Shown in pieces: positions 1 to 8,370 of a stretch of DNA of 64,000 nt (position 1 is the stretch's first letter; each line of letters opens with the position of its first letter). The notes beneath the pieces were generated by a model that was not told the origin of the DNA, searched no databases, and was given only the letters and a program-made list of their open reading frames with translations. The position numbers and the translations under genes were made by a program. Origin of the DNA: Blastococcus sp. TF02A-35 (GTDB lineage: Bacteria > Actinomycetota > Actinomycetes > Mycobacteriales > Geodermatophilaceae). The stretch is from NCBI RefSeq assembly GCF_004571075.1, contig NZ_SPQP01000005.1, forward strand, positions 62,001 to 126,000. Direction: 5' to 3'.

Positions 1-360
1 CACGGCCAGGTCGGCGAACTCCCGCAGCGTGAAGGTCCGCCGCAGCGCGGCGGGGGCGAGGTCGACCGCGGCGGCCCGGTGGGTCCGGGTCATCGTGAGG
101 ACCAGGTCGGCCTGCTGCAGCAGCCGCGGGTCCACCTGACGGGCCGGGGAGCCGCTGGGCGCCACCCCGGCCACCTCCGCCATGGTGGCGCAGGCGAGGT
201 CGCCGGGCCGGGCGCGCACCCCGGCGCTGGAGACGTCGACGTCGGTGCCGGGGCCGAGCTCGGCCCGCAGCAGGACCTCGGCGAGCGGGGACCGGCAGAC
301 GTTGGCCGTGCAGAGGAGCAGCACCCGGACGCCCCCGCCGGTGCGGAGGGCCCCGGTCAC
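1..360 (-). CDS. Low-molecular-weight protein-tyrosine phosphatase (C-terminus outside window)
   Basis: The reading frame begins at a GTG at 360 that overlaps the stop of the upstream kinase gene as GTGA, so the two are translationally coupled. Residues 17-25 read CTANVCRSP, the CX5RS phosphate-binding loop of low-molecular-weight tyrosine phosphatases, preceded by a hydrophobic beta strand (VRVLLL). About 120 residues are present; the family is usually 150-160 residues, and the general-acid Asp lies in the missing part. Such phosphatases remove phosphate from the tyrosine tail of BY-kinases and from glycosyl-phosphotransferases in capsule or exopolysaccharide pathways. The kinase directly upstream is the obvious partner. 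The family call is firm; the substrate is inferred from context. Confidence 0.9.
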   Translation of the reverse strand, partial: MTGALRTGGGVRVLLLCTANVCRSPLAEVLLRAELGPGTDVDVSSAGVRARPGDLACATMAEVAGVAPSGSPARQVDPRLLQQADLVLTMTRTHRAAAVDLAPAALRRTFTLREFADLAV

Positions 361-1799
361 TTCTTCCGGGCGCCCACGCCCACCGGGCCGACGGGCTCGG
401 CGGCCGGAGCGGGGACCCGCGCCGCCGGCAGCGGTCGCCGGGCCTCGGCCGCGGCGTCGGCCGCGTAGCCGTAGACGTCGGCCTCGCGGTGCACCTGGTT
501 GAGCACGACGCCCTGGACCCCGGCCTCCACCTGCGCCAGCGAGCGCAGCGCCTCGGTCAGCTGCGCCCGGCGGACCCGGGTCACGTTCGCCAGGAGGAGC
601 ACCCCGTCGACCGAGCGGGACAGGATCGCGGCGTCCGCCACGGGCAGCACGGGGGCGGTGTCCACGACCACGTGGTCGTACTCCTCGCGCGCGGCCTCCA
701 GCAGCCGGCGCATCGCCGGCGACCCCAGCAGCTCGCTCGGGTTGGGCGGGACCGGCCCGGCCGTGAGCACGTGCAGCCCGCTGGTGCCCCACTCCTGCAC
801 GAGGTCGGGAAGCCCGGCCCGGCCGAGCAGGACCGTCGTGAGACCGGCAGCCCCCTCGAGCCCCAGCCGCTCGGCGATCGCCGGGCGGCGCAGGTCGGCG
901 TCGACCAGGAGCACGCGGGCACCGGTCTCGGCCAGCGCGGCGGCCAGGTCCACGGCGACCGTGGACTTCCCCTCCCCCGGTCGCGACGAGGTGATCGCGG
1001 TGACCCGGCCACCCTCGCGGTCCCCGTCACCGACGCCGACGAACTGCAGGTTGGTGCGCAGCTGCCGGAAGGCCTCGGCGACCACACCGCTGGGGTCGGC
1101 GTCCACGACCGCTCCCGGGGTGGAGCCCGCCGGGCGGGTGGGGATGCTGCCGACGACGGGGAGGCTGGTCAGCTCGGCGACGACCCCGGTGTCACGCACG
1201 CGGTTGTCGAGGCGGTCGCGCAGGAGGGCCGCGACGCAGCCGGCGAGCAGGCCGGCCAGCTGGCCGACGGCCAGGTTCAGCGAGGTCCGCGGGGACACGG
1301 GGGCGGACGGCACGCTCGCCGGCGCCACCGTGTCGGCGCGCACCGAGGGCGAGCCGTCCTCGCCCACCGGCGAGAGGTCCAGGACCGCCCGCTCCAGCTG
1401 GGTCGCCACCGCGTTGGCGATCGCCGCGGCCCGGTCGGCCGAGGGGTCCGTCGCGGTGATCGCGACGATCACCGTGTCCGGGACGACGGTCGCGGTCACC
1501 TGGCCGGCCAGCGAGCCGGTGGCGGCCACGTCCGGGGCCTCGCCGGCCGGGCCGAGCACCGTCGGCGTCTCGGCCAGGAGGGCGAAGGAGGTGACCTGGC
1601 CCTGCAGGTAGTTGGAGCCCTGCGCGAGGTCCCCCGCGGAGTTCCCGGACTCGAGCGCGAAGAACAGGCGCGACTCGGCGGTGTAGAGCCGCTCGGCCGT
1701 CAGCGAGCCGATCCCGGCCACCGTCAGCCCGACGAGCACACCGGCGAGCAGGAGGGACCACCTGCGCCGGAGCGTCCCGAGGAAGACGGACAGGCTCAT
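357..1799 (-). CDS. Wzz-type chain-length regulator fused to bacterial tyrosine kinase
   Basis: The 480-residue protein has an N-terminal Wzz domain with a membrane helix at about 13-32, an extracytoplasmic segment, a second helix at about 172-192, and a cytoplasmic P-loop kinase. Walker A is SSRPGEGKST (about 271-280), Walker A' is VLLVDADLRR (about 297-306) and Walker B is VVVDTAPVLP (about 377-386). The tail has only two close tyrosines (DVYGY, about 441-445), fewer than in proteobacterial kinases. These proteins control polysaccharide chain length and export through autophosphorylation. The gene overlaps the phosphatase gene by four bases and heads leftward away from the ligase/polymerase-like gene. 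The ATG at 1799 is the natural start because the first helix follows at once. Confidence 0.93.
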   Translation of the reverse strand: MSLSVFLGTLRRRWSLLLAGVLVGLTVAGIGSLTAERLYTAESRLFFALESGNSAGDLAQGSNYLQGQVTSFALLAETPTVLGPAGEAPDVAATGSLAGQVTATVVPDTVIVAITATDPSADRAAAIANAVATQLERAVLDLSPVGEDGSPSVRADTVAPASVPSAPVSPRTSLNLAVGQLAGLLAGCVAALLRDRLDNRVRDTGVVAELTSLPVVGSIPTRPAGSTPGAVVDADPSGVVAEAFRQLRTNLQFVGVGDGDREGGRVTAITSSRPGEGKSTVAVDLAAALAETGARVLLVDADLRRPAIAERLGLEGAAGLTTVLLGRAGLPDLVQEWGTSGLHVLTAGPVPPNPSELLGSPAMRRLLEAAREEYDHVVVDTAPVLPVADAAILSRSVDGVLLLANVTRVRRAQLTEALRSLAQVEAGVQGVVLNQVHREADVYGYAADAAAEARRPLPAARVPAPAAEPVGPVGVGARKK

Positions 1800-1956
1800 G
1801 GTTCTCCTCGGGGCGCGGGCGGTGACCGACGGTGACGGACGACCGTCGCGGCGACGCTACCCAGGCGCCGAACGCTCACCCAGCGCTCTCACCCGGAGGG
1901 ATGAGTCGTGCGCGGAGGCCTCCGGGGACACCTCCGGCGCCCCGCACACTGGACCG
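1800..1956. promoter_or_regulatory. Divergent intergenic region of the polysaccharide locus
   Basis: This 157-base stretch separates the leftward kinase and phosphatase genes from the rightward O-antigen ligase-like gene, so it must hold promoters for both directions. I see no confident -35/-10 pair and no strong palindrome. The low-lying alternative is that part of it is coding, because the rightward frame stays open, but its residues there have no membrane character. Confidence 0.45.
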
Positions 1957-3195
1957 GTGACGACGCCGGGCGCCCTGCTCGCCGACCGGCCCGACGCCCG
2001 GTCGGCCGCGCCGCAGCACCCCGGGCTGCTCGGCAGGCCGAGCACCGTCCTGGCCGCCGTGCTGGCCGTCGTCACCTTCGTGCCGACCGCCCGACTGTCG
2101 ACCAACCGCGAGTGGGCGCTCCTCGGCGTCGCCCTCGTCGCCGTCCTGGGCGTCGTCTGCCTGCACGCGACGCGGCTCCGCTGGTCGGCGCCGGCGGTCC
2201 TGCTGCTCCTGTCGGGCACCTGCGCGGTGCTCTCGACGGCGCACCACGGGACGCTGCCCGACCTGGTCGAGGGCGTCCTCCTCACCGCGTTGCTGGCCGC
2301 CTGCTGCCTGCTCGCGGCCTTCTGCTCGCGGCAGGACCGGGACGTCCTCGTCGGCGCCGTGCTCGCCCTCGCCCTGGTGCAGCTCGGGTTCGCGGCGGCC
2401 AGCGCCTTCCTGGGGCTGCCCGCGCCGTGGGGCCTGCTGGGCGAGGCCGGGTCGCTGTTCGACGAGAACAACCTGCTGCCCTCGCTCGGTGGCCGCACCA
2501 CCGGCACGATGGCCCACCCCATCCCCTTCGGGACGCTGATGGCCGTCGCCGCGGCGCTCGCGGTCGGGGCGCGCCGGCTGCCGCTGTGGGCCCGGCTGGC
2601 CCTTACCTGCGCGTTCGCCGGCGGCGTCGTGCTCTCCGGCAGCCGGAGCGCCGCGGCCGTGCTGGTCGTCGGCGTGGTCGCCGCCGCCGTGTGGCCGGGT
2701 GCCTCGCGCACCGGTGCCGCCGGCCGGGTCCTGCTCGGCCTCGCCGGCGTCGTCGGCATCCTCGTCAGCGGCGTCTCCGAGGTCCCGCTGCTGGCCTCCC
2801 TGGAGGGCACCGGGTCGCTGACCCACCGGCTCGGCGCGCTGGAGGCGGTGGGCCGGCTGTCCGACCGGCCGCTGCCCGAGATCCTGCTGGGCAGCGGCGA
2901 GGGGTCGCTCGGCGTCCTGTACGCCGACGGGCTGCTCCAGCAGGACGGGTTCTTCGCCGTGGACAACCAGCTCGTCACCACCTTCGCGCTGGCCGGCCTC
3001 GTCGGCGTCGCGCTCCTCGTGGCGGCCGTCCTGGCCGGGCTGCTCCGGGGCGACCGCAGCACCCGCCCGGGTCTCCTCGCGCTCGTGCTGATGTTCGCGG
3101 CCTTCGACACGCTCGAGTGGACGTCGACCGCCGTCCTGTTCGCCGTCCTGCTCGGCCTGGGAGCGGCGCGCCCCGGACGGCCGGCCGCCGGCTGA
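1957..3195 (+). CDS. O-antigen ligase/polymerase-like membrane protein
   Basis: A 412-residue protein made of about ten to twelve hydrophobic helices separated by short loops. It contains VLSGSRSAAAVLVVG at about 226-240, which matches the SGSRSA signature of Wzy/WaaL-type O-antigen ligases and polymerases, followed by a large polar loop (about 275-345) and final helices. The GTG at 1957 is chosen because the membrane portion begins soon after; the frame is open further upstream but without family-like sequence. Sitting next to a Wzz kinase, the most likely role is polymerising exopolysaccharide repeat units on the outer face of the membrane (Wzy role), with ligase as the alternative. Its stop lies 14 bases from the convergent glycosyltransferase. 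Confidence 0.8.
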   Translation: MTTPGALLADRPDARSAAPQHPGLLGRPSTVLAAVLAVVTFVPTARLSTNREWALLGVALVAVLGVVCLHATRLRWSAPAVLLLLSGTCAVLSTAHHGTLPDLVEGVLLTALLAACCLLAAFCSRQDRDVLVGAVLALALVQLGFAAASAFLGLPAPWGLLGEAGSLFDENNLLPSLGGRTTGTMAHPIPFGTLMAVAAALAVGARRLPLWARLALTCAFAGGVVLSGSRSAAAVLVVGVVAAAVWPGASRTGAAGRVLLGLAGVVGILVSGVSEVPLLASLEGTGSLTHRLGALEAVGRLSDRPLPEILLGSGEGSLGVLYADGLLQQDGFFAVDNQLVTTFALAGLVGVALLVAAVLAGLLRGDRSTRPGLLALVLMFAAFDTLEWTSTAVLFAVLLGLGAARPGRPAAG

Positions 3196-3209
3196 GGCCG
3201 TCGGGCCGG

Positions 3210-4301
3210 TCAGGCGCGCGGCGCGGAGAGCCAGGCGTCGGCGTCGAGCCGGCCGTCGGTTCCGGGCAGGTCGGCCAGCACCGACTCCGGGGACCGGCGC
3301 CGGTCCAGCGCACCGGCGACCGCGGCGGCCACCTCGGCCGGCGGTGCGTCCGGCGCCAGCACCTCGTGCCCGTGGTCGGCCAGCCAGCCGGCCAGCCCGG
3401 TCTCGTCGGTCGTCACGACCGTGCAGCCGTGGGCCAGCGCCTCCACGATCGGCAGCCCGACCTGCTCCCGCCAGACGGGCGTCCGCTGGGAGAGCAGGAC
3501 CAGGACCGACGCCGCCCGCAGCAGCTCGTGCACCCGGGCCCGCGGCGGCCCGACCACCAGCTCGACGCCGGGCTCGCGGGCCGCCAGGTCGGCGACCTCC
3601 GCCTCCAGCGGTCCCGAGCCGACGACGGTGAGCCGGGCGCCCGGCCGGCGCGCGAGGAGCTCCGGCCAGGCGGCCAGCAGCTGCGGCACGCCCTTCCGGT
3701 CGGTCAGCGCGCCGAGGAAGAGCACCCGCCCGTCCTCCTGGCCGCTGCCGGAGGGGCAGCCGCACGGCGACGAGAGCGCCGGGACGAGCGCGCGCTCGGC
3801 GCCCGCCAGCTCGTCGGCCAGCAGCGCCCCGTACAGCTCCTGGGCCGCACCGGTGCCGAAGGCGACGCGGTCCAGCCGGCGGGCCACGTAGCGGCCCGCG
3901 GCCCGGTCCACCGCCGCCCTCGCCCGCGCCCGCGGGCCGGAGGCCGGGACGGCGCCGAAGGGGTCGCGGTTCTCGATGGCGTAGGTCGTGAGCACCAGCT
4001 CCCGGCGGCGCAGCCCCGCGGCCGCGCGTGCGACGGCCACCAGGACGGCGGTCCGGACGACGCTCGGGCGCAGCAGCGGCTCGTTGACCTCCAGGGACGC
4101 CAGCCTCGACCGCAGCAGGGTCACCGTGGTGCGCAGCAGACCGCCGCGGTGCAGGTCCAGCCCCTCGGCGAGCGCGGGGTCGAAGTCGTAGCGGTGCCGG
4201 CGGTAGAGGATGCTCGCGGGAGCCAGCTGGTGGGCCCGCTCGAGGTGTGCGCTGCGCACGCTGTCGTACACGCGTGCGCGGTTGTGCAACGTGGGACGCA
4301 C
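3210..4301 (-). CDS. Glycosyltransferase, GT4/GT-B type
   Basis: A 363-residue GT-B enzyme. The C-terminal nucleotide-sugar half has VLFLGALTDRKGVPQLL, VVGSGPLEAEV and REQVGLPIVEALAHGCTVV, where the EX7E-type glutamates contact the donor sugar nucleotide. The N-terminal half is divergent, with no clear signal for the acceptor. It would add one sugar to the lipid-linked repeat unit in the cytoplasm. The start is uncertain: GTG at 4301 fits a TATGCT hexamer on the same strand at 4315-4310 and would be leaderless; later GTGs at 4271 and 4259 are possible. No ribosome-binding site is visible before any of them. The frame stays open far upstream, which is only the shadow of neighbouring genes. Confidence 0.85.
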   Translation of the reverse strand: MRPTLHNRARVYDSVRSAHLERAHQLAPASILYRRHRYDFDPALAEGLDLHRGGLLRTTVTLLRSRLASLEVNEPLLRPSVVRTAVLVAVARAAAGLRRRELVLTTYAIENRDPFGAVPASGPRARARAAVDRAAGRYVARRLDRVAFGTGAAQELYGALLADELAGAERALVPALSSPCGCPSGSGQEDGRVLFLGALTDRKGVPQLLAAWPELLARRPGARLTVVGSGPLEAEVADLAAREPGVELVVGPPRARVHELLRAASVLVLLSQRTPVWREQVGLPIVEALAHGCTVVTTDETGLAGWLADHGHEVLAPDAPPAEVAAAVAGALDRRRSPESVLADLPGTDGRLDADAWLSAPRA

Positions 4302-4322
4302 AGCGTGTGAGCATAGGCGACC
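4302..4322. promoter_or_regulatory. 21-base divergent gap between two glycosyltransferases
   Basis: The leftward GTG (4301) and rightward GTG (4323) are separated by only 21 bases. The gap contains TATGCT on the minus strand (4315-4310), eight bases before the leftward GTG, which is the right place for a -10 box of a leaderless message. The rightward gene has only a weak counterpart (CATAGG, 4312-4317). Promoters must overlap here or lie within the neighbouring coding sequence. Confidence 0.4.
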
Positions 4323-5321
4323 GTGGACCGACCGCTGCGTGTGCTCCAGTCCTTCCCGGAGCCCCGCCCGACGACCAACCCCTACCTGGTGATGCTGCGC
4401 GACGCGCTCGCCGAGGTGCCCGGGCTGGAGGTCCGGACGTTCTCGTGGCGCCGCGCCCTGACCGGCCGCTACGACGTCTTCCACGTGCACTGGCCGGAGA
4501 TCCTGGTCAGCGGCAACGGCCCGCTGCGCACCGCCGTCCGCCGGCTGCTGTTCGCGGCGCTCCTGCTGCGGCTGCGCCTGCGGCGCACGGCCGTCGTCCG
4601 CACGGTGCACAACCTGCGCCCCCACCAGGAGCGCTCCGGCGCGGCGGCCTGGCTGCTGCGCCGCGCGGAGCGGCGCACCTCCGCGCACATCCGGCTCAAC
4701 GACCGGACGCCCGCGACCGAGGGCGTGTGGGGCGCGACCGTGGTGCACGGGCACTACCGGGGCTGGTTCGAGCAGCACCCGCACCAGGCCTCGCGGCCGG
4801 GGCACCTGGTGTTCGCCGGGCTCGTCCGCTCCTACAAGAACGTGCCGGGGCTGGTCGGGGCGTTCACCGCGGCGGACGACCCCGGGCTGAGCCTGCACGT
4901 CGCCGGCGCGCCGGACTCGCCGGAGACCGGCGAGCAGCTGCGGGCCGCCGCCGGTGCCGACGAGCGGGTGCGGCTGACCCTGCGCCACCTGGACGACGCC
5001 GAGCTGGTCGCCGCCGTCACGGAGGCCGAGCTCGTGGTCCTCCCCTACCGCGACATGCACAACTCCGGCGCCGCGCTGCTGGCGCTGTCCCTCGACCGGC
5101 CGGTGCTGGTGCCGGACAACGAGGTGACCGCCGACCTGGCCGCGGAGGTCGGCCCGGGCTGGGTGCACCGGTACCAGGGCGACCTGACCGCCGAGGTGCT
5201 GCGGGACGCGCTCGCCGCGCTGCGGGCGGAGCCACGGGCACCGCGCCCGGACCTGTCGCGGCGGGAGTGGGACGGCGCCGCCGCCGCGCACGTGGAGGTC
5301 TACCGGCGGGCCCGCCGGTAG
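4323..5321 (+). CDS. Glycosyltransferase, GT-B type (GumK/beta-mannosyltransferase-like)
   Basis: A 332-residue glycosyltransferase. Near the N-terminus it has YDVFHVHWPE (about 58-67) and VVRTVHNLRPHQE (about 96-108), a pattern common in GT-B enzymes related to GumK and actinobacterial mannosyl- or glucuronosyltransferases. The C-terminal half has HLVFAGLVRSYKNVPGLV and VLPYRDMHNSGAALLAL, the donor-binding portion. The sequence at 4323 (GTG) leads directly into the first beta strand (LRVLQSFPEP), supporting the start. Donor and linkage cannot be read from sequence. It converges with the GT2 gene 11 bases away and diverges from the gene on its left with only 21 bases between. Confidence 0.82.
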   Translation: MDRPLRVLQSFPEPRPTTNPYLVMLRDALAEVPGLEVRTFSWRRALTGRYDVFHVHWPEILVSGNGPLRTAVRRLLFAALLLRLRLRRTAVVRTVHNLRPHQERSGAAAWLLRRAERRTSAHIRLNDRTPATEGVWGATVVHGHYRGWFEQHPHQASRPGHLVFAGLVRSYKNVPGLVGAFTAADDPGLSLHVAGAPDSPETGEQLRAAAGADERVRLTLRHLDDAELVAAVTEAELVVLPYRDMHNSGAALLALSLDRPVLVPDNEVTADLAAEVGPGWVHRYQGDLTAEVLRDALAALRAEPRAPRPDLSRREWDGAAAAHVEVYRRARR

Positions 5322-5332
5322 GTCCGCCCCGC

Positions 5333-6280
5333 TCAGGCCCGGCGGTACTCCTGGTAGACGACCCCGCCGGCCCCGGCCAGCATGCCCGAGCCCCTGGCCG
5401 CGGTCCGCAGCCCGCGGGCCGCGTGCAGCTCGTCCCGCAGCACGGCGCCGAGCACCCAGCGGGCGCCGCCCCCGGCCAGCCGGAGGGAGCCCCGGACCAC
5501 CGCGCGCACCCGTGCCGCCGCCCGGGCGCCCCGGCCCCGCGCCAGGACGACGTCGACCCGCGACGAGGAGTTGCCCGAGCGGAACGCCCGGCGCAGCACC
5601 CACTCGCGGGTCAGCCGCTCGGCCGGCACCCGGTCGGTGACGACGGACTCGTCGCACCACACCAGCAGGCCGCCGTCGGCGACGAGCCGGCGGGTGAAGA
5701 GGGTGTCGCTCCCCCCGCTCAGCCCGAAGCGCTCGTCGAAGAGCAGCCCGTGGCCGCGGACGAAGGACAGGTCCAGCAGCAGGTTGTTGGTCGCCGCGAC
5801 GTCGATGCGCGTCCCGGTGGGCAGCCGCCGCCGGCGGAAGAAGTCCCCGGCCCGCGCCCAGGCGTCCACCTCGCCGCTCACCTCGGAGACGACCGCACCG
5901 GCCACGGCCTGGGCGCCGGTGCCCCGCCACGTGTCGAGCAGGTGGCGGAGCCAGCCGTCGTGCGGCCGCTCGTCGTCGTCGATGAAGACGAGCACGTCCG
6001 AGGCCTGCGCCTCGGCGAGCGCCCGGTTCCGGGCCGCGGCGATGCCCGGGGTGGGCTCGACGACGTAGCGCACGCCGTCGGCCTCGAACCGGCGCACGAC
6101 CTCCCGCGCGCTGCCCTCGGCGTCGTTGTCCACGACCAGCACCTCGGCGGCGCAGCCCGGGGCGCGCACCTCCGCCGCGTGCCGCACCAGCAGCGGCAGG
6201 ACGGCCTCGAGGTCCTCGGGCCGCCGGAAGGTCAGGACGGCGACGGTGACGGCCGTCGGGGTGGTGGGCTGTGCGGTCAC
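5333..6280 (-). CDS. Glycosyltransferase family 2
   Basis: A 315-residue GT-A enzyme. After a short tail it has TVAVLTFRRPEDLEAVLP, then EVLVVDNDAEG, PTPGIAAARNRAL and VFIDDDERPHDGW, in which DDD is the metal-binding DXD motif of GT2 enzymes. A catalytic-region Asp occurs near LSGGSDTLFTRRLV. The C-terminal third is basic and amphipathic, suggesting membrane association. The start GTG at 6280 overlaps the preceding stop as GTGA, so it is co-translated with the two-domain glycosyltransferase. Its role is adding a sugar to the repeat unit; the donor is not predictable. Confidence 0.88.
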   Translation of the reverse strand: MTAQPTTPTAVTVAVLTFRRPEDLEAVLPLLVRHAAEVRAPGCAAEVLVVDNDAEGSAREVVRRFEADGVRYVVEPTPGIAAARNRALAEAQASDVLVFIDDDERPHDGWLRHLLDTWRGTGAQAVAGAVVSEVSGEVDAWARAGDFFRRRRLPTGTRIDVAATNNLLLDLSFVRGHGLLFDERFGLSGGSDTLFTRRLVADGGLLVWCDESVVTDRVPAERLTREWVLRRAFRSGNSSSRVDVVLARGRGARAAARVRAVVRGSLRLAGGGARWVLGAVLRDELHAARGLRTAARGSGMLAGAGGVVYQEYRRA

Positions 6281-8370
6281 GGCGTCTCCCTGTCGAGCAC
6301 GATCGCGGCGATGTCGCTCCGGTAGCGGTCGACGTCGTACCGGCGGCCGGCCTCGGCGGCGTCGGCCAGCGCGTCCCGCGCGTAGGTCGCCCACGCGCCG
6401 GCGACCCGCTCGACCGCGTCGGCCAGCGCGGCCGGCTCGCCCGGGGGCACGGCCTGCGCCGAGCCGAGCCCGTCGACCGCCTCGCGCAGCCCGCTGGTCG
6501 CGCTGACCACCACGGGGCGCGCGGCGAGCACCGCCTCCACCGCGGTGTTGCCGAACGGCTCGTCCTGCAGCGAGGGGATGAGGACGACGTCGGCGTCGGC
6601 GAGCACCCCGGACACGTCCGGGACGAAGCCGGGCAGCCGGACGGCGTCGGCGAGGCCGAGCCCGGCGGCCGTGGCCCGCAGCTCGGCCTCGTACCACTCG
6701 TAGCCGGGGAACACCGACCCCGCCAGCGTCAGCTCGGCGCGCACGCCGCGGTCGCGGAGCTCGGCCAGCGCGCCGAGCGCCACGTGCGGTCCCTTGCGGG
6801 GCGAGAGGCGTCCGACGTAGAGCAGCCGCAGCCCGTCGGCGACCTGCCGCCGGGCGGGCGAGCCCTGCGGGCCGGCGACCCCGTTGTAGACGACCGTCGC
6901 CCGGCGCGCGGCGTACCGCGCGAGCGCGCCCGGCAGCGAGCCGAGCAGGACGTCGCGGCTGTACCTGCTGTTGAGGACGATCCGGTCGGCCAGCACCACC
7001 GGCAGCGCGAGCAGCAGGCGCAGCACGCGGGGGGCGGCCCCCTCGGCCTCGTGCACGTGCGTGGTCACCCGGCGCCCGAGGAGCCGGCCGAGCGGTGCCC
7101 ACAGCGGGATGATCTGCGTGCTCACGTACACCCCTGCCGTCCCCCGCCGGCGCAGCAGCCGGACGGCCGGGAGCGTTCCGCGGACGACGTCGCCCAGCAG
7201 GGCCAGGGCGCCGCGCGGCGAGAGCGCCGACTTCCGGACGACGGGCATGGGGCAGGTGACGACCTCGGCACCGAGGCCCTCGAGGACGGCGACCAGCGGC
7301 CCGGTTCCCGGCAGCGCCACGGTGACCCGGCAGCCGCGGTCGACGAGGCCGGCGACCGACTCGGCGAGCATGCGGTCGGACCCGTAGAGCTCGGCTCCCG
7401 GGTGGACCACCAGGACCCGGTCACCGGCCGCCGCGGCGGGACGCCGGACGAGCGCCGCGACGACGGACCGCAGGCCCTCCGCGCTGCCGCGGGCGGCGGC
7501 GAGCGCGAGCCCCGGCCGGCGCACCAGCTGGCGCCGGCCGCCGCGCAGCAGGACGTCGCGGGTGGCGACCGGCGTGCGGCGCACCCAGGACAGCTGCTGC
7601 GCGCGGGAGAGGTGGCGGGCGGCGAACACCAGCCGGTTCCGGCAGTTGTAGCGGTAGTAGAGGGCCGACTTGGCCCGCCCCCGGCCGGTCTCCTGGGTGC
7701 CGCCGACGTCGTGGTGGGCCACCAGGTCCTCGCGGACGACCAGCTCTCCCCCGGCCTGCAGGCACCGGCGGCTGAGGTCGACGTCCTCCCAGTAGAGGAA
7801 GTAGGACTCGTCGAAGCCGCCGAGCCGGTCCCACATCTCCCGATGCACGGCGAGGCAGGCGCCGGTGACCCACGGCTGCGTGCCCGCGGGCGGGTCGCCC
7901 AGCGCGGCCGGTCCACCCCTGCGGGTCGCGCCGTCGGCCAGGTCCAGCAGCGCGCCGTCGAACCAGACCGAGCCGTCGGGTCGCAGCACGCGGGGCGAGA
8001 CCAGGGCCGTGGGACGGCGCAGGCACTCCCGGCGCAGCTCGTCGAGCACGGCGGGGGTGGTCGTGGCGTCCGGGTTGAGCATGAGGAAGACGGCGCAGCC
8101 GGCGTCGCGCGCCGCCGCCACCCCGGCGTTGACCCCGCCGCCGAACCCCCGGTTGCCCGCCAGCGGCAGGAACTGCCAGCCGTGCGCGTCGGCCAGCGAC
8201 CGGGCCGCCTCGCGCTCGGCCTCGCCGGAGAAGTTGTCGACGAGGACGACGTGCACCGGCACGGCGGAGAGGTCCAGCCGCCCCAGGTTCTGCTCGACCA
8301 GGTGCGCCGAGCCGTAGTTGACGACGACCAGCCCGAGCCGGCCGCCCTGGTCCGCGGGTGCCGGGCTCAC
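6277..8370 (-). CDS. Two-domain glycosyltransferase (GT2-GT4 fusion)
   Basis: A 697-residue protein joining two complete glycosyltransferases. Residues about 10-280 form a rhamnosyltransferase-like GT2 domain with VVVNYGSAHLVEQNL, GNRGFGGGVNAG, LMLNPDATT and SYFLYWEDVDLSRR. Residues about 345-697 form a GT4 domain with VLVVHPGAELYGSDR, LLYVGRLSPRKGPHVAL and QDEPFGNTAVEAVLAARPVV. It could catalyse two successive sugar additions. The GTG at 8370 overlaps the flippase stop (GTGA) and its own stop overlaps the next GT2 start, so flippase, fusion and GT2 form one tight operon. I see no in-frame stop or frameshift that would split it. Confidence 0.88.
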   Translation of the reverse strand: MSPAPADQGGRLGLVVVNYGSAHLVEQNLGRLDLSAVPVHVVLVDNFSGEAEREAARSLADAHGWQFLPLAGNRGFGGGVNAGVAAARDAGCAVFLMLNPDATTTPAVLDELRRECLRRPTALVSPRVLRPDGSVWFDGALLDLADGATRRGGPAALGDPPAGTQPWVTGACLAVHREMWDRLGGFDESYFLYWEDVDLSRRCLQAGGELVVREDLVAHHDVGGTQETGRGRAKSALYYRYNCRNRLVFAARHLSRAQQLSWVRRTPVATRDVLLRGGRRQLVRRPGLALAAARGSAEGLRSVVAALVRRPAAAAGDRVLVVHPGAELYGSDRMLAESVAGLVDRGCRVTVALPGTGPLVAVLEGLGAEVVTCPMPVVRKSALSPRGALALLGDVVRGTLPAVRLLRRRGTAGVYVSTQIIPLWAPLGRLLGRRVTTHVHEAEGAAPRVLRLLLALPVVLADRIVLNSRYSRDVLLGSLPGALARYAARRATVVYNGVAGPQGSPARRQVADGLRLLYVGRLSPRKGPHVALGALAELRDRGVRAELTLAGSVFPGYEWYEAELRATAAGLGLADAVRLPGFVPDVSGVLADADVVLIPSLQDEPFGNTAVEAVLAARPVVVSATSGLREAVDGLGSAQAVPPGEPAALADAVERVAGAWATYARDALADAAEAGRRYDVDRYRSDIAAIVLDRETP

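Noticed and set aside
1908-4310. Long open frame across the ligase-like and glycosyltransferase genes
   Set aside because: It crosses two real genes on different strands and has only low-complexity residues.
3210-5930. An upstream-extended start for the leftward glycosyltransferase
   Set aside because: The extension covers the opposite-strand glycosyltransferase at 4323-5321 and shows no family likeness.
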